Positions 6,124 through 14,519 of a stretch of DNA of 28,684 nucleotides are shown piece after piece. The notes under the pieces are model-generated. The model was not told where the DNA came from, ran no database searches, and saw nothing but the letters and a program-made list of their open reading frames with translations. Each line of letters starts with the position of its first letter. Position 1 is the first letter of the stretch. Both the position numbers and the translations under genes were made by a program. The stretch comes from Candidatus Saccharibacteria bacterium UBA2866 (GTDB lineage Bacteria > Patescibacteriota > Saccharimonadia > Saccharimonadales > Saccharimonadaceae): NCBI GenBank assembly GCA_002350545.1, contig DEEY01000005.1, positions 1 to 28,684 of the forward strand, read 5' to 3'.

Positions 6124-7362
6124 TTATTTTTGGAGGAGTTTACTGATTTTGGCTTTGAGTTTGTTTTCTTCGGGGGCGCCGGCGAGAGTATCGGTGCCAA
6201 CACGAAGTAAACCTAAGGCTGTAGCGAAAGAATGGTCGAGGAGGCTGGTGCCTTCGACGTTTAGCTTAGTGATGTCGAGATCGGGTAGTTCAGCTACATC
6301 AATTAAATGAATCACTGGGCGACGTGAGAATGGCAAATCTTTGTACCAATCGGAAATAGCAAGTTCTTCTTGTAATAATGAGAGGCTGGCCCCACCACCG
6401 CACAGCAAAACATTGCGAGGAAGACTGCCAACATTATTAAAATCTTCTAGGGCCACTTCAACACCAGTGAGCCAAACAGACAAGTTGCGTGAAATGGCGG
6501 TTTCGACTTTGGCTTTAATACGGTCATCCAGCTTGGTAGTGTCATAATCAAGTTTGTACTGCTCGGCGGTATCGAAATCAACGCCTAGAGAGCCGGCAAT
6601 TTGGTGCGTGAAGCTTTTGCCGCCGATTGAAAACATTTTGGTTCCTTCAACGCCGCCATCTTCTACGACTGCGATGTCGGTGGTGCCACCGCCAATATCC
6701 ATAACGATACCAGAGAAATTCGAGCTTAAATCATCACCAAGGCAAGCTCGGCAAACCGCAAATGGCTCTACCGCTACGGTGAGTAAATCTAAATTCAATT
6801 CAGCACAGACTTTTTCGATAGCTGCAACATGAATCAATGGCGCAAAAGCAGTGTAGAATTGAATGACAACATCTGAGCCTTTAAAACCGATAGGGTTTGA
6901 TATCTTGTAGCCATCAATGGTGAGTGAAACAATTGCGGAATTAATTAAGCGAACTTCAACGTTTTTATTGTCGGTTTCAATGGCAACGGTTTTCTTGGCA
7001 ACTTCACCGGATTTTTGTTGGACTTTATGGATGATTTCTTCCATTTCGGATTCGGTGATGGGTTTGTTGGGATTTTTGCGGCTATAGTTGACTGTGGTAG
7101 TGTTGCCTTTAATTAATTCACCTGCGATACCAACCACAGTGAGATCAGCGCGCTCGCCGGCCTGCTCTTCGACCTGAACTAAGGCTTCCTCACAAACATT
7201 TACTACGGCTGGAATATCAGCCACAGCACCAGCGTGCATATTACCATCAACCTGCTTAGCCTTACCGACGCCTAAAATTTCGAGTTTGCCGTTTTTTAGG
7301 GGCTTGGCTAAAACAGCCTTTACGAATTCTGTACCAATATCTAAGCCTAGAATAGTGCTCAT
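6124..7362 (-). CDS. FtsA-like actin-fold ATPase (FtsA/PilM superfamily)
   Basis: A 412-residue actin-like ATPase. Seen are phosphate-1 (ILGLDIGTEFVKA, 4-16), an SHS2/1C-type insert (about 85-165, including ITESEMEEIIHKVQQKSGE), phosphate-2 (VMDIGGGTTDIAVVEDG, about 219-235) and the adenosine motif LLCGGGASL (about 319-327). The tail (NKLKAKISKLLQK) could be an amphipathic membrane-targeting helix like that of FtsA. The likely role is membrane attachment of division filaments; PilM of a type IV pilus is the alternative, but no pilus genes are adjacent. The start overlaps the upstream rluB-like stop as ATGA. A TGATATAAT box lies within the end of that gene, 6 nt before this ATG, so a leaderless mRNA is possible too. 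Confidence 0.88.
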   Translation of the reverse strand: MSTILGLDIGTEFVKAVLAKPLKNGKLEILGVGKAKQVDGNMHAGAVADIPAVVNVCEEALVQVEEQAGERADLTVVGIAGELIKGNTTTVNYSRKNPNKPITESEMEEIIHKVQQKSGEVAKKTVAIETDNKNVEVRLINSAIVSLTIDGYKISNPIGFKGSDVVIQFYTAFAPLIHVAAIEKVCAELNLDLLTVAVEPFAVCRACLGDDLSSNFSGIVMDIGGGTTDIAVVEDGGVEGTKMFSIGGKSFTHQIAGSLGVDFDTAEQYKLDYDTTKLDDRIKAKVETAISRNLSVWLTGVEVALEDFNNVGSLPRNVLLCGGGASLSLLQEELAISDWYKDLPFSRRPVIHLIDVAELPDLDITKLNVEGTSLLDHSFATALGLLRVGTDTLAGAPEENKLKAKISKLLQK

Positions 7363-8030
7363 ATTTTTATTATATCATATTTACCAAAAGCAAGATTGCC
7401 TAACTCGTATTTACCGAATTGAGTTCTGTGGAGTTTAACTACTTTATAACCAAGAGCAGCGAAAGTGCGGCGGATTTGACGATTGCGGCCCTCAGTAAGC
7501 GTGGCAATGTATTTACCGTCGTCACGAACGACCATAAATTTACTGGGGCCGTCTTCTAGCATTACGCCGAAGTCGGAAATCATTTGCTGATGGAGTGGCT
7601 CGAGAGGCTTGTCAAGCTCAACTTCGTAAACTTTTTCCTTATGGAACTTCGGATGAGTCATTTGATAAGCAAAATCACCATCATTAGTAAGTAGAATTAA
7701 GCCGGAGGAATCTTTGTCCAAACGACCTACTGTTTTAAGGTTATGGTATTTTTTTGGCAGGATTTCGTAAATAGTAGGACTGGGACCTTGGGCGTGGCGA
7801 GAACAAACATAGCCAACTGGTTTGTTGAAGGCTATATATAAATAATCGGTATCAAAAGGTATGAGTTTGTTATTATAACATACCTTTGACGTTCTGTCAA
7901 TTTTATTACCTATTATGGCTTTTTGGCCATTGATGGTGACTTTGCCGGCTGCGATTAATTCATCTGCTTCGCGCCGAGATACACCAAGGCGTTCGGCGAG
8001 AAATTTATTGAGCCGGAGTTGCTGGTTCAT
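7359..8030 (-). CDS. 23S rRNA/tRNA pseudouridine synthase, RluB/RsuA family
   Basis: A 223-residue enzyme that isomerises uridine to pseudouridine in rRNA. The N-terminal S4 RNA-binding domain (about 5-60: LRLNKFLAERLGVSRREADELI) precedes the catalytic domain with D105 in GRLDKDSSGLILLT and the C-terminal motif GRNRQIRR. The start at 8030 is the first Met of the S4 domain; the open frame upstream is only the out-of-frame Pro/Ala tail of the response regulator. The first 26 bp overlap the response-regulator gene and the stop overlaps the FtsA-like start, so it sits inside a coupled four-gene operon. The target uridine cannot be told from the sequence. Confidence 0.93.
   Translation of the reverse strand: MNQQLRLNKFLAERLGVSRREADELIAAGKVTINGQKAIIGNKIDRTSKVCYNNKLIPFDTDYLYIAFNKPVGYVCSRHAQGPSPTIYEILPKKYHNLKTVGRLDKDSSGLILLTNDGDFAYQMTHPKFHKEKVYEVELDKPLEPLHQQMISDFGVMLEDGPSKFMVVRDDGKYIATLTEGRNRQIRRTFAALGYKVVKLHRTQFGKYELGNLAFGKYDIIKI
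7369..7377 (-). promoter_or_regulatory. Internal leaderless -10 before the FtsA-like gene
   Basis: TGA-TATAAT (7377-7369, minus strand) lies within the last codons of the pseudouridine synthase gene, 6 nt from the ATG of the FtsA-like gene. It would allow expression independent of the kinase operon. Confidence 0.6.
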
Positions 8031-8565
8031 TTTCTGCCTGTGGGGTTGGTTGCGGAGCTGGGGATGGTTCTGGCACTGGATTTGGGGTTGGAGCAGGTGT
8101 AGTGGCTGGTGCTTCAGGGGCAGGAGTAGGAGCAGAAGTTTCAGGTGCTGGGGCAGGAGCTTCAGGGGCATCCTCAGGTGCGGGTGCAGCAGTTGGTTTA
8201 TCACCAAGTACTTCATGAATGGCATTAATTACGTCTTCAATGCCAACTTGTGATTTAACTAAGTAGCGGTCGGCGCCAAGGCGTTCGCCACGCTCACGTT
8301 GATCATCAGCAGAAAGGGCCGTCATCATAATAACCTTGATGTTGGCAGTTTCCGGAGTAGAGCGCAAAATATCCAACATATCAAAACCAGATATTTTCGG
8401 CATCATGACATCGCTTAGTATTAAGTCGGGTTTTTCGCGGACTGCTACCGCGAGGGCTTCCTCGCCATCGCCGGCGGAAACTACATCGTAGCCTTCGGCG
8501 GTGATGCGGATACTGTAGATTTCGCGAAGCGCTGCATCGTCTTCTACTACCATTATTTTGCTCAT
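8005..8565 (-). CDS. Response regulator: single REC domain with Pro/Ala tail
   Basis: The receiver domain (1-122) has acidic D9/D10, phospho-acceptor D52 in LILSDVMMP, T82 and K104. No DNA-binding or enzymatic output domain follows; instead residues 124-186 are a low-complexity Pro/Ala/Glu tail. It therefore probably signals by protein-protein contact rather than as a transcription factor. Its start overlaps the histidine kinase stop by 4 bp (8562-8565), so the two form a cognate pair. The tail resembles that of the kinase partner, hinting at a shared docking or surface function (inference). Confidence 0.93.
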   Translation of the reverse strand: MSKIMVVEDDAALREIYSIRITAEGYDVVSAGDGEEALAVAVREKPDLILSDVMMPKISGFDMLDILRSTPETANIKVIMMTALSADDQRERGERLGADRYLVKSQVGIEDVINAIHEVLGDKPTAAPAPEDAPEAPAPAPETSAPTPAPEAPATTPAPTPNPVPEPSPAPQPTPQAENEPATPAQ

Positions 8566-10109
8566 TTTACTTCTCCGTTTAGGTTATTATTAATTGTTGG
8601 TGTACTGGGTGTAGTTGGTGCCGGTGGCGCAACAGGTTGAGCCGGCTGAGGGGCAGTAGGCGGAGCTGGGGGAGGTGTAGCAGGTGCAACAGGACGTGGG
8701 GCTGGAGCGGCCGGTTGTGGAGTTAGAGCGACAGAGGCTGCGGGAGTAGACTGTGGGGCCGGGACGGCCGGTTGTGGAGCTGGAGCGACAGGGGTTTGAG
8801 TGGCCGGTCGTGGAACAGAAGCGACAGGCTGTGGAGTCGGAACTGAAGTAGCAACAGGCTTTGGTTGTAAAGCTTGATTATTAACCGCAATCATGCGTTT
8901 TTCATATTCCTCCCCAGAAATCCGCGGCAAGGAAACAAAGAAAGTGGAACCTTCGCCAAAACCAGACTCAGCCCAAACTCGGCCGTCCATCGCTTCGACG
9001 CGCTGTTTTACTAAGTACAAACCCAGTCCGGTGCCACCAATTTCGCGAGTATCGGAATTGTCTGCACGATAGAATTTTTGGAAAATATGGGTTAAATCAT
9101 CAGCCGAAATACCGATGCCAGTGTCCGTAACGTTAATTAATACACGGTCGCCATCGCCCCGTACGTTAACGTAAACTGAGCCGCCCGAAGGGGTATATTT
9201 AAGCGCATTTTCGATAAGATTATCCATGATTTCGCGCATAAAATTGACGTCTACAAAACCATAAACCACTTGATCTAGGCGGCGACTAGGATCAAATCCG
9301 GCTGCCTCAGCCGAACCAAAAGTAAAATTAATTTTAGCAGCCTGAGCACGGGCGATATAATCATTGGCGATACCTTTAATTAATTCTGTCATCTCAGCCG
9401 GTTCAAGATTGGGACGAATTTTACCATCATCTAATTTGGTAACGTCAAGCAAGTCCTGGAAGAGTTTGCCAAGATGCTTGGAGGCCTTTTCAGCGGCCGT
9501 AAGATAACCGCGAGCACGTTCGTCGATGGTGGCGGTTTGGGGATTAAGTGCTAGGGTAAGGTAACCGTCGATTGTGGCGACCGGTGTACGCATCTCGTGG
9601 GAGGCGGTAGAAATAAACTCAGTTTGTTCGCCTTCTTCTTCAAGCTCGGCAGTAATGTTACGAAAAGTAATAATCCGATTCCCTGAAAGACCTTCGGCCG
9701 GAAGCATAGAAATGGCTACCGGAATGCGTTTATTAGATTTAGTAGGAATTAGCATGAGTTCAACTCGCTCCAGAGGACGATTTGACTTCATAGCCTGAAT
9801 TAAAGGGTTTTCTGCTTCAGTTAGTTCGCGACCTTCTTTGGATTCGAGTTTAATAACTAGTCCATAGTCTAGGCCGATAGCATGGTCAGGTGAGCCAACT
9901 TCTGTCATAGTAACAGCCGCTGGATTAATGAATTGAACAACACCGTTTTTATCAGTCATGACAACACCATCATGAATAGCTTTCAAAGCCATTTCGGCAA
10001 GTGCTGCTTGGTTTTCGGTCGATTTTTTAACAGGATTCGCAAAATCAGTCGTTTTGGATTGACCAATCGGCTTCTTGATTTTGTCAAACAAATCTTTAAT
10101 TGAATCCAT
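8562..10109 (-). CDS. Soluble PAS histidine kinase with Pro/Ala-rich tail
   Basis: A 515-residue sensor kinase without a transmembrane segment, so its input is cytoplasmic. A PAS-like domain (about 35-155, KAIHDGVVMTDKNGVVQFINPAA) precedes HisKA with H171 in STASHEMRTP and HATPase_c with N box NLIENALKYTP (297-307), G1 DTGIGI (329-334) and G2 GGTGLGLYLVK (358-368). Residues 412-506 are almost only Pro, Ala, Val, Gln and Thr, built from imperfect short repeats. It heads the operon with the response regulator, pseudouridine synthase and FtsA-like genes. TGT-TAAAAT lies 8 nt upstream of the ATG, so the mRNA is near-leaderless. The ligand is unknown. Confidence 0.94.
   Translation of the reverse strand: MDSIKDLFDKIKKPIGQSKTTDFANPVKKSTENQAALAEMALKAIHDGVVMTDKNGVVQFINPAAVTMTEVGSPDHAIGLDYGLVIKLESKEGRELTEAENPLIQAMKSNRPLERVELMLIPTKSNKRIPVAISMLPAEGLSGNRIITFRNITAELEEEGEQTEFISTASHEMRTPVATIDGYLTLALNPQTATIDERARGYLTAAEKASKHLGKLFQDLLDVTKLDDGKIRPNLEPAEMTELIKGIANDYIARAQAAKINFTFGSAEAAGFDPSRRLDQVVYGFVDVNFMREIMDNLIENALKYTPSGGSVYVNVRGDGDRVLINVTDTGIGISADDLTHIFQKFYRADNSDTREIGGTGLGLYLVKQRVEAMDGRVWAESGFGEGSTFFVSLPRISGEEYEKRMIAVNNQALQPKPVATSVPTPQPVASVPRPATQTPVAPAPQPAVPAPQSTPAASVALTPQPAAPAPRPVAPATPPPAPPTAPQPAQPVAPPAPTTPSTPTINNNLNGEVK
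8580..8870 (-). repeat. Degenerate Pro/Ala codon repeats in the kinase tail
   Basis: Imperfect direct repeats of roughly 30 bp with units like GGCCGGTTGTGGAG (plus strand) encode the APQP/PAAPAP-type tail of the histidine kinase. A related but distinct repeat codes for the response-regulator tail (8005-8190). Such tracts are prone to length change. Confidence 0.6.
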
Positions 10110-10117
10110 TTATGTTT

Positions 10118-10126
10118 ATTTTAACA
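10118..10126 (-). promoter_or_regulatory. Extended -10 of the histidine kinase operon
   Basis: TGT-TAAAAT (10126-10118, minus strand), 8 nt before the ATG. Its upstream region overlaps the divergent promoter of the gene at 10158. Confidence 0.5.
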
Positions 10127-10142
10127 CAAAAGTCTAAAAATG

Positions 10143-10151
10143 TGCTAAAAT
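10143..10151 (+). promoter_or_regulatory. Leaderless extended -10 of surface protein gene
   Basis: TGC-TAAAAT with exactly 6 nt to the ATG at 10158. No ribosome binding site is present. Confidence 0.6.
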
Positions 10152-10157
10152 TTAAAT

Positions 10158-11975
10158 ATGAATAAGGATGTAATCTATATCGAACCCGAGGATGATATTA
10201 CTGATATCATCCTGAAGATTGAAAATTCAAAAGAAAAAATTGTAGCACTAGTGCCGCCAAAGAAGGCAGGAGTGTTTAGAAGCATTGTTAATATTAAGCT
10301 GATTGCTAAGGCTGGGGCATCAGCCAGCAAGACTGTTGTTTTAGTAACCGTAGATCCGTCAATCATCAAGCTAGCAGCTGCAACCAAATTGCCCGTGACA
10401 AAGGATTTGAAATCAGCGCCAGTAATTCCAAGTGTTGATGAGGAGGACGAACCGGATGATACTACTGAAGAGGAATTAGTTGAAGAAGAAGATGGCACGG
10501 TGGAAACTGAGAAAGATGCGGAGAGTTTGAAGCCCTCAAAGGCAGAAAAAGCAGCCGCAAAAGAAGAGGCAGAGGAAGAGGCTGAAGACGAGGAAGAAGA
10601 CGAAGATGAAGAAGAACCTGCTAAGAAGCCGTCAAAAGCGAAAAAATCCATGAAATTGTCTGGTAATAAGTTTTTGGACTGGATTAAAGTTCATAAAAAA
10701 CTGTCGATTTTTGCTGGAATTGTGTTGGTGGGGTTAATTGGGTTTTTGATTTGGGCCTTTGGATTTGCACCGGCTGTAGATATTACGGTGGCGATTAAAA
10801 CCGACCAGAAGAATTTTTCAGAGAACATTACCTTTACCGACAATTTAGCAGACGAAAATGCAAAAGAAGGTAAATTTTATCTAGAACAGAAAAAGATGGA
10901 GACCGTTCAAGAAGTGAATTTTGATGCTACTGGGCAGAAGAACCGCGGAAACAAGGCCTCGGGTGAAGTAATTGTATTTGTGTATTTCCCATTCAATATC
11001 AAGGGTGCGGTTGCAATTAATGCCGGGAATACATTTACAGTTTCTGGTCTATCTTATGCAGCCAATGCGGCAACAACGCTTTCTTATGATGGCGATGGCA
11101 AAAGTGGCTGTGACAACGCCGACAATCCGACGGAATTGACTGAAATAGGTTGCAAGGTATCAGCCAAAGTATCTGTAACAGCTGTTGAGCCGGGTACCAA
11201 ATATAATATCGGCAAGCAAACTTCTGGTTGGAGTACCAATGCACCGGTTAGTGTTTATTCAGATAATCAAATGTCTGGAGGTACAGACGATATCGTAACG
11301 GTAGTACAACAATCTGATGTAGAAAAGGCAAAGTCCGAAATAACTTCCGCAAAAGAAGATGAGAGCAAGGACAAATTATACGAAAGTATTGACGATAATT
11401 ATTATGTGATTGATTCTTCATTTGAGTTAAAAACTGACGTAGCGGCAGCTACACCGGGTGTAGATGAGGAAGTTAAAAGCGGTGTTCAACCTGTTTTGAA
11501 GGCCACTACTACAGCTACGGTATACGTAATCGATAAGGTGAAACTGGAAGAGTTTATTAAAGAAAAGGCTGACCTCGCTGATGACCAAAAAATTTACGAC
11601 GTAAAAGATATTTACATCGAGAACATTTCCGAAATCAAGAAGGATGCAACCACAAAACTAAAAGCGCAGTATTTCCTCGGGCCAAAGATTACTGAATCAG
11701 AGGTGGTAGATAAGATTAAAGGCAAAGGGCTAGGTGATGCGCAACGCGAAATCCGAGATATTTACGGAGTATCTGATGTAAAGATCACTCCATCATATCC
11801 GTGGGTGATGTCGATACCTGGTGATTCAAACAAGGTCACGGTCACATTTGAGGTAAAAGATCAAGATGGCAACGAAATAAAAGAGAAAGACGAAAACGAA
11901 TCTGAAGATAATAGTGATGAATCTGAATCAAAAGACGAATCTAAGTCAGAAAAAAATGATTCTGACAAAAAATAA
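10158..11975 (+). CDS. Large acidic bitopic surface protein of CPR type
   Basis: A 605-residue protein with four parts. An N-terminal alpha/beta domain of about 90 residues (IYIEPEDDITDIILKIENSK, VALVPPKKAGVF) is likely cytoplasmic. A very acidic Glu/Asp linker (about 93-160) ends in Lys-rich segments. One transmembrane helix (about 180-203) follows. The external region of about 390 residues includes a baseplate-J-like beta portion (VSVTAVEPGTKYNIG, MSGGTDDIVTV) and a highly charged Ser/Glu/Lys tail. Proteins of this plan are, to my knowledge, common in Saccharibacteria and other CPR, with no established function. It precedes the RuvX-MltG and LysM-CHAP genes on the same strand (20-nt gap), which suggests a cell-envelope role. 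Confidence 0.88.
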   Translation: MNKDVIYIEPEDDITDIILKIENSKEKIVALVPPKKAGVFRSIVNIKLIAKAGASASKTVVLVTVDPSIIKLAAATKLPVTKDLKSAPVIPSVDEEDEPDDTTEEELVEEEDGTVETEKDAESLKPSKAEKAAAKEEAEEEAEDEEEDEDEEEPAKKPSKAKKSMKLSGNKFLDWIKVHKKLSIFAGIVLVGLIGFLIWAFGFAPAVDITVAIKTDQKNFSENITFTDNLADENAKEGKFYLEQKKMETVQEVNFDATGQKNRGNKASGEVIVFVYFPFNIKGAVAINAGNTFTVSGLSYAANAATTLSYDGDGKSGCDNADNPTELTEIGCKVSAKVSVTAVEPGTKYNIGKQTSGWSTNAPVSVYSDNQMSGGTDDIVTVVQQSDVEKAKSEITSAKEDESKDKLYESIDDNYYVIDSSFELKTDVAAATPGVDEEVKSGVQPVLKATTTATVYVIDKVKLEEFIKEKADLADDQKIYDVKDIYIENISEIKKDATTKLKAQYFLGPKITESEVVDKIKGKGLGDAQREIRDIYGVSDVKITPSYPWVMSIPGDSNKVTVTFEVKDQDGNEIKEKDENESEDNSDESESKDESKSEKNDSDKK

Positions 11976-11995
11976 AGGTTTTAGAGAACGAAAAA

Positions 11996-13444
11996 ATGAA
12001 GATTATAGGGTTAGATGTTGGCGAAAAACGCATTGGCGTAGCGCGTGCTGATTCAAGTACTCGTATTGCAGTACCAATCGGGTTTATTAATGTAGATGGC
12101 TCAGAATGGCAGGAAATCGCTAAATTATGCCGAATTCATAATACTAGCTATTTTGTAGTAGGTTTACCTCGCAGTAACGAGGGCAACGAAACGGCGCAAT
12201 CGGTTTACGTGCGAAACTTTGCTAAAACACTGGTAGAAAGAATACCGGAGGCGAAAGTCAGATTTCAAGATGAATCTTTGACCTCTGTGGTGGCGGAAGA
12301 ACGCCTGAAAGCGCGCCGAAAAGCTTATGAAAAGGGCGAAATAGATGCAGAGGCGGCGGCGATTATTTTGCAAGATTTTATTGAAGGTTTTAGCAATAAA
12401 GAGTCTACAGCAAGCCCACTCTCGAGCGACGCCTCAGGCCCGTCGTCACGGGCTTCGGCGTCTAGTCCTCGTCGTGACTGCGGCTCTTCGAGTGAGTTTG
12501 CTGTAGACTCTGAAAAACTACAAAATCTCGCAAAAAAGGAGGCGGATAAAGTGAAATTGAAGGCTAAAAAGACAAAACATAAGATGAAAACCGCTACTAA
12601 GACTATTTTAGTATTAGTGGTCGCGCTAGTAGTGGCTGTGGCAGCAACAGGGGGAGTTATTTGGTATAAAAAGCGTAAAGAAGAGCGAGAAAGGTATTTT
12701 GCAGAGCTTGAAGCTAAGCAAAACGAGGAAAGTGTTTTTCAGTTTACAATTCGCCCTGGGGAGAATATTTTTGAGATTAAAAAGAATTTAATTGAGGTAG
12801 GATATTCAGCCACAGAGGTAGATGAGGCTTTTAGTGCTCCCTATGATTTTGCTTTTTTACAGGGACGCCCAGAAGGAGCTACTCTTGAAGGGTATTTATT
12901 TGGTGAAACGCATGAATTTTATAAAACTGATAGCGTAAAGGACATTTTGACGAAGTATTTAGAGGGAATGGAGCAAGTGATTACCGAAAATAACCTCGAG
13001 GCGAGATACGCCGAACGGGGGTTAACACTGTATGAAGGTATTACTTTGGCCTCAGTGGTCCAAAAAGAGTCGCCAGACGCTGAAATGCCGACGGTGGCAC
13101 AGGTGTTTTTGAGCCGTTTAGCCTATGGAATATCGCTTGGAAGCGACGTAACGGCGTCTTACGCGGCCGATATAGTCGACCCTGATAGGCAGACGTATAC
13201 TGATAATCAAGCCATTTTAGGCATCGATTCGTGCTATAATACGCGATTATACAGAGGCTTACCCTGTGGACCAATCTCTAATCCGGGGCTAGCGGCGCTC
13301 CTAGCAGTAGCTCAACCATCAGATACAGCTTATCTTTACTTCTTGACAGGAGACGATGGTTTGATGTATTATAGTTATACAGAGGCTGAGCATATTCAGA
13401 ACGCGGCTAGTCATTGCCAGAACCTCTGTACAGTTTCATTATGA
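11996..13444 (+). CDS. ruvX: RuvX (YqgF)-MltG fusion with palindromic insert at the junction
   Basis: Two proteins in one 482-codon frame. Residues 1-135 are a complete RuvX/YqgF RNase H-fold nuclease: GLDVGEKRIGVA (5-16), GLPRSNEGNETAQS, DESLTSVVAEERL and the terminal DAEAAAIILQDF. Residues 136-172 are encoded by palindromic element D. A basic linker, a transmembrane helix (about 203-223) and an MltG/YceG endolytic transglycosylase domain (about 247-470) follow, with the presumed catalytic E358 in LASVVQKE and the LGSDVTASY motif. An internal AAGGAGG (12536-12542) is 8 nt from an in-frame GTG (12551, codon 186), which would give a normal MltG N-terminus (MKLKAKKTKHK...). Separate translation of MltG is therefore likely besides, or instead of, the fusion. 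The stop overlaps the next start as ATGA. Confidence 0.9.
   Translation: MKIIGLDVGEKRIGVARADSSTRIAVPIGFINVDGSEWQEIAKLCRIHNTSYFVVGLPRSNEGNETAQSVYVRNFAKTLVERIPEAKVRFQDESLTSVVAEERLKARRKAYEKGEIDAEAAAIILQDFIEGFSNKESTASPLSSDASGPSSRASASSPRRDCGSSSEFAVDSEKLQNLAKKEADKVKLKAKKTKHKMKTATKTILVLVVALVVAVAATGGVIWYKKRKEERERYFAELEAKQNEESVFQFTIRPGENIFEIKKNLIEVGYSATEVDEAFSAPYDFAFLQGRPEGATLEGYLFGETHEFYKTDSVKDILTKYLEGMEQVITENNLEARYAERGLTLYEGITLASVVQKESPDAEMPTVAQVFLSRLAYGISLGSDVTASYAADIVDPDRQTYTDNQAILGIDSCYNTRLYRGLPCGPISNPGLAALLAVAQPSDTAYLYFLTGDDGLMYYSYTEAEHIQNAASHCQNLCTVSL
12401..12510 (+). repeat. Intragenic palindromic element D (ruvX/mltG junction)
   Basis: A 110-bp palindrome with a perfect 13-bp terminal inverted repeat (GAGTCTACAGCAA at 12401-12413 and its complement at 12498-12510). 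Inside are hairpin 1 (GACGCC...GGCGTC enclosing GCCCGT-CGTC-ACGGGC) and hairpin 2 (AGTC-CTCGTCGT-GACT). It has the same layout as elements A to C. It is translated in frame as a Ser-rich stretch. Confidence 0.9.
12536..12553 (+). promoter_or_regulatory. Internal ribosome binding site and GTG start for MltG
   Basis: AAGGAGG at 12536-12542, an 8-nt spacer and GTG at 12551-12553, in frame with the fusion. It would start a 297-residue MltG with the usual basic N-terminus followed by a membrane helix. Confidence 0.65.
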
Positions 13445-14514
13445 CAAAGAAAAATAACAAATTTTGGAACGGTTTTAGGCGATTTTTGCCCTATCTTTTG
13501 ACGGGCGTAATAGTACTAAGCCTGGTTTTTGTTGGTTCTCTCGATAAACAGAGGAACGAAAACAGCCTTAGCCTTAGTTCATTTGCCACAGAGAATCAAA
13601 AGGAAGTATCTGTGGACCAAATTTCGGAGTTGTATACCGTAGCGGGCCTATCGGATTCGTTAGGGCTTGCTTCTGCTACAGATGTAGGTTCGAATTACGT
13701 CATGGTGAACGCTATGCACGATGCAGGTCAAACTTCTACCGGTGGTAAACTAGAGAAGCCTAGTTTTACAGATATAGATGACTCACGTGGCGTAATTGAA
13801 TATACTGTTCAAGAGGGTGAAAATATCGATATGATTGCGGCTCGCTACGGGGTCTCTCCTGACCAAATCCGTTGGTCAAATGGTTTGAAGTCTTCCAATG
13901 TAGAAGCTGGCAGGTTGCTATATATTCCAAGTTCATCAGGAATTGTATATCTGGTTAAATCTGGCGATACAATTGAGTCAATTGTATCTCGCTATGGTTC
14001 TTCAGCAGAAGAGATTATTGCCCTAAACGACCTCGAAGTGTCGGGGATTGTTGAGGGCTCACGTATTTTGATCAAAGACGGTTCTTTGCCAGAAACTGAA
14101 AGGCCTGAATATGTAACGCCGGTTCGACGTTCATATTCTTCAAACAGCAACTATTCCTATACTTATCTTGGTGACACAGCAAATCGTTCGGGCGCCTCTT
14201 GTAACAGGGGTCTCGGAGCGGGGCAATGTACAACTTGGGCTTGGTTGAAGCGTCCAGATCTTGGTTTCATCAAAGCTAATGCTAACCGCTGGGATGACGC
14301 AGCTCGTGCGAATGGTTTACTTGTAAACCGTAGTCCTTCAGCTGGCTCAATTTTCCAGACTGACTCTGGATGGTATGGTCACGTAGGTTATGTGGAGTCA
14401 GTAAACTCAGATGGCTCAATCAACGTTTCAGAGCGAAACTATGCCGGCTGTTACGGCGTTATGTTCTCGACTATTCCAGCTAGCGAGGTTGGAAAGTTTA
14501 ACTATATCCACTAA
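13441..14514 (+). CDS. Secreted/anchored LysM-CHAP peptidoglycan hydrolase
   Basis: A 357-residue protein with an N-terminal membrane segment or uncleaved signal (about 14-33). Two LysM peptidoglycan-binding modules follow (about 119-163: EYTVQEGENIDMIAARYGVS; about 169-211: YLVKSGDTIESIVSRYGSS). The C-terminal CHAP amidase/endopeptidase domain (about 240-357) has catalytic C263 (GAGQCTTWAW), H314 (YGHVGYVE) and a polar third residue near SERNY (329-333). It probably cleaves peptidoglycan outside the cell, either its own during growth or the host bacterium's; the sequence does not tell which. The start ATG at 13441 overlaps the MltG stop (ATGA), so the two cell-wall enzymes are coupled. It meets obg tail to tail with a 5-bp gap and no visible terminator. 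Confidence 0.93.
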   Translation: MTKKNNKFWNGFRRFLPYLLTGVIVLSLVFVGSLDKQRNENSLSLSSFATENQKEVSVDQISELYTVAGLSDSLGLASATDVGSNYVMVNAMHDAGQTSTGGKLEKPSFTDIDDSRGVIEYTVQEGENIDMIAARYGVSPDQIRWSNGLKSSNVEAGRLLYIPSSSGIVYLVKSGDTIESIVSRYGSSAEEIIALNDLEVSGIVEGSRILIKDGSLPETERPEYVTPVRRSYSSNSNYSYTYLGDTANRSGASCNRGLGAGQCTTWAWLKRPDLGFIKANANRWDDAARANGLLVNRSPSAGSIFQTDSGWYGHVGYVESVNSDGSINVSERNYAGCYGVMFSTIPASEVGKFNYIH

Positions 14515-14519
14515 TTGTT

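Noticed and set aside
6124..7362. PilM of a type IV pilus.
   Set aside because: No pilNOQ or pilus ATPase neighbours are present, and the SHS2-type insert and possible membrane-targeting tail suit FtsA better; left as FtsA/PilM superfamily.
8031..8225. N-terminal extension of the pseudouridine synthase rich in Leu/His/Pro.
   Set aside because: It is the Pro/Ala tail of the response regulator read out of frame; the S4 domain begins at the Met at 8030.
10175..10651. Minus-strand 158-codon Ser-rich frame inside the gene at 10158.
   Set aside because: It is the complement of the Glu/Asp-rich linker codons of the real gene, and the downstream membrane helix confirms the plus-strand frame.
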